DNA of 5,161 nucleotides from Methanobrevibacter sp. (GTDB taxonomy: Archaea; Methanobacteriota; Methanobacteria; Methanobacteriales; Methanobacteriaceae), in NCBI GenBank assembly GCA_016838945.1, contig JADLKP010000167.1, forward strand, positions 1 to 5,161, given 5' to 3'. Of the stretch, positions 1-5,161 are shown piece after piece. The position numbers and the translations under genes are program-made. The notes beneath the pieces were generated by a model. The model saw nothing but the letters and a program-made list of their open reading frames with translations, ran no database searches and had not been told where the DNA came from. The first letter of the stretch is position 1, and every line of letters begins with the position of its first letter.

Positions 1-39
1 TATTAATAAAAATAAGTTAAAAAACAGTCCAATCAAAGC

Positions 40-133
40 AAAAGAAAGAGAAATATTAATTAAAAAAAATATGTAAAAAGAAAGAGAAATATTAAATAAA
101 GAAAATATGTAAAAAGAAAAAGAATAATTAATA
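40..133. repeat. 36-bp A/G-rich tandem repeat, two good copies plus a decayed third
   Basis: Positions 40-75 and 76-111 are direct copies of a 36-bp unit that differ at only two positions. The shared landmarks are AAAAGAAAGAGAAATATTAA at the start and AAAATATGTA at the end. A third, degenerate copy begins at 112 and fades by about 133. All G residues lie on the plus strand, so on the minus strand the block is a run of T and C downstream of the MFS gene. The copies lack spacers and dyad symmetry, so this is not CRISPR. It may be slippage-generated intergenic DNA or part of the 3' end of the MFS transcript. Confidence 0.8.
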
Positions 134-143
134 AAAAACCTCT

Positions 144-180
144 AAAAAAAAGAAATAAAATTAGGATTATTAAAAAAAAA
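144..180 (-). terminator. T-tract terminator region of the MFS gene
   Basis: Read on the minus strand, a run of nine T (172-180) begins about 21 bases after the MFS stop codon, and a run of eight T (144-151) follows. A further eight-T run lies at 62-69. There is no GC-rich hairpin. Archaeal RNA polymerase commonly terminates at oligo-T tracts without a stem, so this is the likely transcript end for the leftward gene. The general A/T richness of the region lowers the certainty. Confidence 0.5.
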
Positions 181-201
181 TAAAAGAAAAGGATAAGGAA
201 T

Positions 202-1575
202 TTAGGCCACAGCATTCTGTGATCTTATTCCCCTTATTGAAAATACAATCGCTACAATACACAATACAGTACAAATCATTGCAATGATATTCAATGAATT
301 TACGAATAATCCTGCATATTCTGTAGACAACGGCAATGCTCCCATAACAAAGGAACATATCAAAGTCAAAAGACCATAACTTAATGTTTGACCACAAGAC
401 CTTAAGGTAAGTTGTGTAGCTGATGCATATGGAGCATTTTCCTCGTCAATGGAACTCATGACAGCATTTGTATTTGGAACAGAGAAAAGTGAAGTTCCAA
501 AAGCAATTAAAGCCATTGCACCTGCAACAAAGTATACCGGAGCGTTTACCCTTAAGAATATAATGCTTACTATTGAAGTCAACATGACAAGCAGGCCGAT
601 TGTAGCAATCTTTTGGGGATGGAACTTATCTGAAAGCCTTCCGGAAATAGGTGACATCAATGCCAATATGATTGGTGAAATGATCAATACCATACCTGTA
701 AGTTGAGGATCCCATCCTTTTGCATATTGGAAATAGTAATTGAATGAGACATCAAACACCGCAATTGCAAAGAATTCAAAGAATCCTGTGAAGTTATAGG
801 ATGCAAATGTCTTATTCTTAAACAATCTGATTTTAAATACCGGAAGTTCAGTTTTATACTCGTAAATTCCAAATAAAACGAGAACAAGAACACCCATAAC
901 AACAGATGCCTTACCAACAAATGAAAGCAAATCTGAAAATCCGTATACGAATAGCATAATGCCTAAGACATATAATAAGCAGCCCACTATATCCAACTTG
1001 TCATTTTCATTGGTTACCCATTCAGTGTCAATTTTAGTGAGTGTGATGAAAATGCACAATAGTACCAATGGCATTACCACATAATAAAGAGTTCTCCATC
1101 CAAAGTTATTGATTAAAAATCCTCCAAGAAGCGGTGCCGCAATGCAACCTAAGTAAGATCCGACGATAACCATACCAAAGGATTTTCCACGATTTTCCTT
1201 ATCAATAGCTAAAACTATAATGGCAGTTTCTGCAACAAGATATAATGAATATCCGATTCCCATTATTGCACTGGATGCTAAAAACATATGGGCAGATACT
1301 GAAATACAACATAAGATCAAACCCAATATGAATATTACTCCACCAGCGGCAAATATCTTTTTACAGCCATACTTACTGCAAATTTGCCCCGCAGGAATGG
1401 TGGTTGCGGAAATGAAGATTGAAACAGTTGTAATAATCCAGTTTTGCGTTACATTGTTCATAAGAAATTCTCTACCAATGCTTGGTGTTGCAAGAGATGA
1501 ACCATTAAGCAAAAATAAAGTTGAAAATGAAGTGATAAAAGATGCAATTAACACATATTTCTCTATTTTTTCCAT
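202..1575 (-). CDS. MFS transporter, DHA2 (14-TM, EmrB/QacA-like) family exporter
   Basis: This 457-residue membrane protein has about 14 hydrophobic segments, near residues 8-28, 46-63, 74-93, 96-122, 133-156, 162-181, 194-213, 222-239, 262-282, 291-312, 322-341, 346-367, 397-413 and 424-446. That count and length fit the DHA2 proton-coupled drug exporters. The family's motif C is clear in helix 5 (Gly139, Gly143, Pro148, Gly151-Gly152), followed by Trp160-Arg161 and Pro169. A linker LDIVG (194-198) precedes helix 7. The motif A loop is degenerate (GQICSKYGCKK, 63-73: Ser67 for Asp, Cys71 for Arg), but its counterpart in the second half (GRLSDKF, 312-318) keeps Asp316. Acidic residues in the membrane (Glu116, Glu267, Asp275) could serve proton coupling, although helix 1 lacks an acid. 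The ATG at 1575 is preceded by an AGGGGT ribosome site. The gene is divergent from the NRPS, so it probably exports that product or confers self-resistance; this role is inferred. A general multidrug exporter is the alternative. Confidence 0.9.
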   Translation of the reverse strand: MEKIEKYVLIASFITSFSTLFLLNGSSLATPSIGREFLMNNVTQNWIITTVSIFISATTIPAGQICSKYGCKKIFAAGGVIFILGLILCCISVSAHMFLASSAIMGIGYSLYLVAETAIIVLAIDKENRGKSFGMVIVGSYLGCIAAPLLGGFLINNFGWRTLYYVVMPLVLLCIFITLTKIDTEWVTNENDKLDIVGCLLYVLGIMLFVYGFSDLLSFVGKASVVMGVLVLVLFGIYEYKTELPVFKIRLFKNKTFASYNFTGFFEFFAIAVFDVSFNYYFQYAKGWDPQLTGMVLIISPIILALMSPISGRLSDKFHPQKIATIGLLVMLTSIVSIIFLRVNAPVYFVAGAMALIAFGTSLFSVPNTNAVMSSIDEENAPYASATQLTLRSCGQTLSYGLLTLICSFVMGALPLSTEYAGLFVNSLNIIAMICTVLCIVAIVFSIRGIRSQNAVA

Positions 1576-1582
1576 AATACAT

Positions 1583-1588
1583 ACCCCT
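1583..1588 (-). promoter_or_regulatory. Ribosome binding site of the MFS gene
   Basis: On the minus strand the sequence AGGGGT ends seven bases before the ATG at 1575. GGGGT can pair with the methanogen anti-Shine-Dalgarno sequence with one G-U wobble. It is the only G-rich stretch near the start and supports this start codon. Confidence 0.6.
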
Positions 1589-1601
1589 TTAATAAAACAT
1601 G

Positions 1602-1647
1602 ATTAAGATTACTCAATTAAAATCAATTAAGATCACTCGATTAAAAT
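1602..1647. repeat. 24-bp-period direct repeat in the MFS leader
   Basis: Two 22-bp copies (1602-1623 and 1626-1647) are separated by two bases and differ at two positions. Each contains ATTAAGAT, then ACTC, then ATTAAAAT. They lie 27-72 bases upstream of the MFS start codon, between the candidate promoter and the ribosome site. This is a reasonable place for tandem operator sites or a leader element. No strong dyad was found inside each copy. Confidence 0.65.
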
Positions 1648-1771
1648 TAAATTATTAAAACTGATTGAAAAATTAATTGTAAACTTTTAATTATAATCAA
1701 GACTAGATATCACAAAAATTTTAAACAAAAAAGGCCTTCCAAAAAATCAATATTATTTATTTTAAAAGTAG

Positions 1772-1780
1772 TATATAAAG
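1772..1780 (-). promoter_or_regulatory. Candidate archaeal TATA box (MFS gene)
   Basis: Read on the minus strand, this is CTTTATATA, preceded by an A-rich stretch ending in AAAAAACC that could serve as the TFB recognition element. TTTATATA is the classic methanogen box A. The predicted start, about 25 bases downstream (near 1750), would give a leader of about 175 bases containing the 24-bp repeat. The sequence is nearly symmetrical, so it could also act on the plus strand. Confidence 0.4.
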
Positions 1781-1886
1781 GTTTTTTATAAAACAACGAG
1801 TTTTCCAATAAATAGAACATATTCCTTAATAGATTTAACTTCTACGAAAGATAATTCAATTTTAACAAAAGATTATATATTAGGAC

Positions 1887-1894
1887 TATATAAA
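1887..1894 (+). promoter_or_regulatory. Candidate archaeal TATA box (NRPS gene)
   Basis: TATATAAA lies 110 bases before the ATG at 2005. A start about 25 bases downstream (near 1915-1920) would give a leader of about 85-90 bases. The upstream sequence TAGGAC is a poor TFB recognition element. Chance occurrence is possible in such A/T-rich DNA. Confidence 0.4.
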
Positions 1895-1995
1895 GAATAT
1901 TAGATATAACTCAATCGATAAGCTAATTTTCATTTTTAGTGCGATTTAAAGGGAAAATTTTGGAAAAGTTTGAAATAATTAAAATCGTTTTAGTC

Positions 1996-2000
1996 GTGAT
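1996..2000 (+). promoter_or_regulatory. Ribosome binding site deciding the NRPS start
   Basis: GTGAT can pair fully with the 3' end of methanogen 16S rRNA (part of the GGAGGTGATC consensus). It lies four bases before the ATG at 2005. The alternative in-frame GTG at 1939 has no comparable site, which favours 2005 as the start. Confidence 0.45.
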
Positions 2001-2004
2001 ATGT

Positions 2005-5000
2005 ATGAAAACCATTATTGAATTATTTTATGAATCTGTTGGAAAGTTTCCAGATAAAATAGCTATAATTGATAAAGAGGGAACTTATACTTTTGATGAA
2101 TTAGACAAAATCTCTACAAAAATCGCCAATTTCATTTTAAATTACTGTAAAGGCCAAGGAATTGATATAGAAAAGAACATTTCTGCTGGAGGAAATGGTG
2201 AAAGGATTGCAGTGATGTTTCCCCGCAGAAAAATATTTCTCCCAACTCTTTTAGGTATTTTTAAAGCAGGGTGCTGTTTTATAAACATCGATCCAGGATT
2301 CCCAATTGCAAGAAAAAATCACATCATAAATGATTCCAATTGCATGTTTGTAATATCCTCATCAGAAATGGACACTTCTAGTATTGAAGGCGCAGTCTTT
2401 AATATTGAGGATATCTTAAATAGCCAAGAAGCCACTGAAGAAGATATTAACCTATCCAAAATCGATAATGAAGGAGCAATATTATATACTTCAGGTTCCA
2501 CCGGCGTATCCAAGGGCGTACTCCATACACAAAGATTTTTCAATCGCTGCCTAATGAGCCAGTGGCAAGACATATATGAATTTTCTAGCGATGATAGAAC
2601 TGCTTGTATGGCAGGATTCTCATTTACCGTTGTATTTTGCGACCTTTTAACCCCAATGGTCCATGGAGGCAGCGTTTATATGATTGATGAGACTGAAAGA
2701 CTTAATCTCTCTAAAATATATGAAATAATACAAGAGAATAACATCACCAGCATGTTTATGCCTCCAAAGGTCTTGACTTACATTGCAAAGACCTATGATG
2801 ATTTGAATCTCAATTGCGTTTGGACAGGTGGGGAAAAACTTTATGGCATTACCGAAAGGGATTATATCACTATTGAAAATTACGGTTGCTCTGAAGCTCC
2901 TTTTGTAACTTATCAGGAAGTTAAAAACGATAATGATCCAAAATTATTAGGAAGACCTATTGATTTCTGGAATGCTATATTACTTGATGAAGATGAAAAT
3001 CTAGTCTGTGAACCTGGAGTAGTAGGTGAATTATGCCTTATTGGAGATTCCCTTGCGTTGGAATACTTAAATCTTCCTGAACAGACAGAATCCAAATTTA
3101 TCAATGACCCAAAAGAATTCTTAACTGAACTTGCAAAAGATGACAATTCATTAAATCCTAATGAATTGGTTGAAGATGATAGGGCAAGAATGTTTAAAAC
3201 CGGAGACTTGATGGCATGGACTGAAGACGGTTGGTTAACATTCCATGGAAGAAACGACTATATGGTTAAGCTTAATGGTTATCGTGTTGAATTAGGGGAA
3301 ATCGAAAGGGTATTGCTTCAAAACAATAACATCTCAGAAACCGTATGTGTCCTAAGAAACATCAATGGTGGAGACAACCTTTGCTGCTTCTATGTTCTGG
3401 AATCACCTGTTGATGATGAAATGAAGTTTATCTCAGATTTAAAAGATGAAATAAGTCAAAAATTAGCAGAATATATGATTCCATCCATTTTTAGAGAATT
3501 GGATGCAATCCCTAGAAACATCAACGGCAAAGTGGATCGCAGCTCTCTTCCTGAAATAGATGTAAGTGTGCATAAAGGAGAATTTGAAAAGCCAAGTTCC
3601 CCAATAGAATTTGCTTTATGTGAAGGATTTGCAAATGTTCTCAATTTGGATATAAATGAAATAAGCATCAACGATAACTTTTATGATTTAGGAGGAAATT
3701 CCATCCTCACAATGGAACTTCTCGATTACTTGGATGTCACTGAATTGTCAGCTATGGAAATATTTAAAGGGCAAACAGTTAAAAGAATTGCTGAAATGAT
3801 CATTTCCAAAGGGGATGTTAATAAAGAGGACTTGAATGATGAGGAAATCAGAGAGATGAATAGGGAGCATGGACTCACCCCTTTCCAATCAAGATTGATT
3901 AAAGACCAATCCTGTGATTTCAACTCAACTGTCTGGAACATACCAACGATGTTTTCCTTAGGAAATGTGGATGCAAAAAAACTTAAATCTGCAGTTCAAA
4001 CCGTGGTTGACAAGCATCCTTCACTTTCAGTCAGCTTTAAGAAAGGTGATGATGGAGAAATCCTACAATATTGCCAAGAAGGAATTTTAGATGATGTGGT
4101 GCTAGAAGAAATGGATGAAGATAGCTTAAACGAAATCATCCCTAATTTAGTAGACACCTTTGAAATCTTTGGAGGCCCTCTTGCAAGATTTAAAATATTC
4201 AAAACAGAAAAAAGCGTTTACCTATTTATAGACATCCATCATTTGATAATTGATGGAACCTCATCTAATATCCTACTGAATGAAATCATAGCCATTTATA
4301 ATGGAGAGGAGGTGGAATTCAACGATTATTACTTCACTTTCCTTAAGGAAACCGAGGAACTTAAAGACAGCCCAGACTATCTGAAGGCAAAAGAATACTA
4401 CTTTGACAATTATGGGCAATTGTCTGATTGGACCTTGGTTCCAAAAAGTGACCTGACACAGGATGGCTATGGCATGACAATCACTGGAATATGGCCAATT
4501 GGAATCTATGTAGAAGACCTTGAAAAGGCAGAAGAACACTTCAAAACATCCAGAAATGTTCTCGCTGTAGCAGCTGCCCTTAAAGCTCAAAGCATTCATG
4601 CAGATTCAAATAAGGTCTTGGTCAACTGGGTTTACAACAATCGTAACAATCATATCTATGACGATACCGTCGGATGTTTAATCAAGAGTTTTCCAGTGGG
4701 AATAAACATTGAAGACTTTGATAATGATGATGACCTTTTAGAAGAAATCAAGAAACAGGTAATCAACGGCATTGCAAATGGAAGCTATGAATACCTATGT
4801 GAGAATTATGAGTCATTCACTACAGATACCTTATTTGTAAACTATTTAGGTTCATTGCGTAATTCAGATGGATTGAAAGACTTTAATCCGGAAGTTATTG
4901 ACTTGCCTAGAGAAAAGGACATCGCCAAAATGAGAGTTGCGATTGCAATACTTGAAGATGAGAATGGTGAAGTCCTTACAGGTGTGGAGTATTGCACTGA

Positions 5001-5079
5001 TTTGTATACAAGAGAAACTTGTATAGATTTCCATAAGCTATTGAATGAGGAATTGATTTCATTGGTTAAATACAATTAA
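2005..5079 (+). CDS. Single-module non-ribosomal peptide synthetase (A-PCP-C)
   Basis: This 1024-residue enzyme should adenylate an acid, load it on a carrier domain and condense it with an amine. The A domain (about 1-515) shows A3 LYTSGSTGVSKG (160-171), A5 NYGCSE (292-297), A6 GELCLIG (341-347), A7 FKTGDL (397-402), A8 GRNDYMVKLNGYRVELGE (415-432), A9 LAEYMIP (487-493) and A10 NINGKVDR (505-512) with the catalytic Lys509. The PCP (about 533-602) has LGGNS, with Ser566 as the phosphopantetheine site. The C-superfamily domain (about 620-1024) begins with LTPFQ and keeps HHLIIDG (745-751, catalytic His746), VGCLIKSFPV (889-898) and EYCTDLY (995-1001). Thr208 replaces the usual substrate-binding Asp in A4. 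No thioesterase or reductase follows. The order matches A-T-E initiation modules such as GrsA, so the last domain could be an epimerase, but the WNIP stretch near 644 favours condensation. The ATG at 2005 was chosen over the GTG at 1939, because MKTIIELF begins as A domains normally do and has the better ribosome site. The substrate is not predictable. Confidence 0.92.
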   Translation: MKTIIELFYESVGKFPDKIAIIDKEGTYTFDELDKISTKIANFILNYCKGQGIDIEKNISAGGNGERIAVMFPRRKIFLPTLLGIFKAGCCFINIDPGFPIARKNHIINDSNCMFVISSSEMDTSSIEGAVFNIEDILNSQEATEEDINLSKIDNEGAILYTSGSTGVSKGVLHTQRFFNRCLMSQWQDIYEFSSDDRTACMAGFSFTVVFCDLLTPMVHGGSVYMIDETERLNLSKIYEIIQENNITSMFMPPKVLTYIAKTYDDLNLNCVWTGGEKLYGITERDYITIENYGCSEAPFVTYQEVKNDNDPKLLGRPIDFWNAILLDEDENLVCEPGVVGELCLIGDSLALEYLNLPEQTESKFINDPKEFLTELAKDDNSLNPNELVEDDRARMFKTGDLMAWTEDGWLTFHGRNDYMVKLNGYRVELGEIERVLLQNNNISETVCVLRNINGGDNLCCFYVLESPVDDEMKFISDLKDEISQKLAEYMIPSIFRELDAIPRNINGKVDRSSLPEIDVSVHKGEFEKPSSPIEFALCEGFANVLNLDINEISINDNFYDLGGNSILTMELLDYLDVTELSAMEIFKGQTVKRIAEMIISKGDVNKEDLNDEEIREMNREHGLTPFQSRLIKDQSCDFNSTVWNIPTMFSLGNVDAKKLKSAVQTVVDKHPSLSVSFKKGDDGEILQYCQEGILDDVVLEEMDEDSLNEIIPNLVDTFEIFGGPLARFKIFKTEKSVYLFIDIHHLIIDGTSSNILLNEIIAIYNGEEVEFNDYYFTFLKETEELKDSPDYLKAKEYYFDNYGQLSDWTLVPKSDLTQDGYGMTITGIWPIGIYVEDLEKAEEHFKTSRNVLAVAAALKAQSIHADSNKVLVNWVYNNRNNHIYDDTVGCLIKSFPVGINIEDFDNDDDLLEEIKKQVINGIANGSYEYLCENYESFTTDTLFVNYLGSLRNSDGLKDFNPEVIDLPREKDIAKMRVAIAILEDENGEVLTGVEYCTDLYTRETCIDFHKLLNEELISLVKYN

Positions 5080-5112
5080 TATTAATAATTAGGATTAACT
5101 GAATTCATGGAA

Positions 5113-5161
5113 ATTATAATATACTAATAGATTATAATATATTAATGGAATTATAATTTAA
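5113..5161. repeat. 18-bp A/T-rich tandem repeat, cut by the window edge
   Basis: Positions 5113-5130 and 5131-5148 are copies of an 18-bp unit starting ATTATAATATA, with two differences. A third copy (ATTATAATTTAA) starts at 5150 and runs to the window end. A related stretch, ATGGAAATTATAAT (5107-5120), precedes the array. It lies 33 bases past the NRPS stop codon. No T-tract terminator is visible in 5080-5161. Confidence 0.65.

Larger units (their letters stand above)
1576..2004. other. Divergent intergenic region between exporter and NRPS genes
   Basis: This 429-bp A/T-rich spacer separates two start codons that face away from each other. It holds the MFS ribosome site, a 24-bp-period repeat (1602-1647), a TATA-like box for each strand, and a short palindrome AAGGCCTT (1731-1738) that is the only GC-rich point in the area. 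No RNA gene, convincing small protein or local regulator gene is visible. Shared control of both genes from this spacer is plausible but not shown by the sequence. Confidence 0.7.

Noticed and set aside
40..133. Possible CRISPR array
   Set aside because: The 36-bp copies are directly adjacent with no spacers, are low in complexity and lack a dyad.
1220..1606. A 128-codon plus-strand frame opposite the MFS gene
   Set aside because: It is antisense to clear transmembrane coding sequence with family motifs, and has no ribosome site or recognisable domain.
1599..1658. A 19-codon plus-strand reading frame over the 24-bp repeat, giving a repeated IKITxLK peptide
   Set aside because: No ribosome site precedes the ATG, and A/T-rich repeats with a period divisible by three readily give such frames by chance.
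1731..1738. AAGGCCTT palindrome as an operator
   Set aside because: Only eight bases are symmetrical and the flanks do not extend the dyad; there is too little to support a site.
4273..4599. A 108-codon minus-strand frame within the NRPS
   Set aside because: It lies opposite the C domain, just after its HHxxxDG motif, and is a shadow of the real reading frame.
5106..5127. Short ATG reading frame after the NRPS
   Set aside because: It stops after six codons and belongs to the A/T-rich repeat.

Overview
The window is very AT-rich, with almost pure A/T intergenic DNA, TTTATATA/TATATAAA-type promoter boxes, T-tract terminator-like sequence and no obvious bacterial -35/-10 pairs. Together with the protein style (AGA/AGG arginine, ATA isoleucine, acidic proteins), this suggests a methanogenic archaeon of the Methanobacteriales, most likely a gut or rumen Methanobrevibacter. 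Some members of that genus are known to carry non-ribosomal peptide synthetases (NRPS). The assignment rests on composition and signals, not on a database match.

Layout. Bases 1-201 hold no gene. They contain a purine-rich 36-bp tandem repeat and A-tracts that read as T-tracts at the 3' end of the leftward gene. Bases 202-1575 (minus strand) encode a 457-residue major facilitator superfamily (MFS) exporter of the 14-helix DHA2 (EmrB/QacA-like) type. Bases 1576-2004 are a 429-bp divergent intergenic region with a 24-bp-period repeat near the exporter start and one candidate TATA box for each direction. Bases 2005-5079 (plus strand) encode a single-module NRPS of about 1024 residues, ordered adenylation (A), peptidyl carrier (PCP), condensation-superfamily (C). 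Bases 5080-5161 are non-coding and hold an 18-bp AT-rich tandem repeat cut by the window edge.

How they fit together. The A domain should activate an acid as its adenylate and load it on the phosphopantetheine arm of the PCP (Ser566). The C-terminal C domain, with an intact HHxxxDG motif, should join it to an amine, or possibly epimerise it. The divergent MFS protein is the natural candidate to export the product. The most notable point is that the A domain has Thr where nearly all amino-acid-activating A domains have the Asp that holds the substrate alpha-amino group, so the substrate may not be an ordinary alpha-amino acid. No thioesterase, reductase, MbtH protein or phosphopantetheinyl transferase lies in the window. 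The pathway is therefore either a minimal one-module system or continues outside it.
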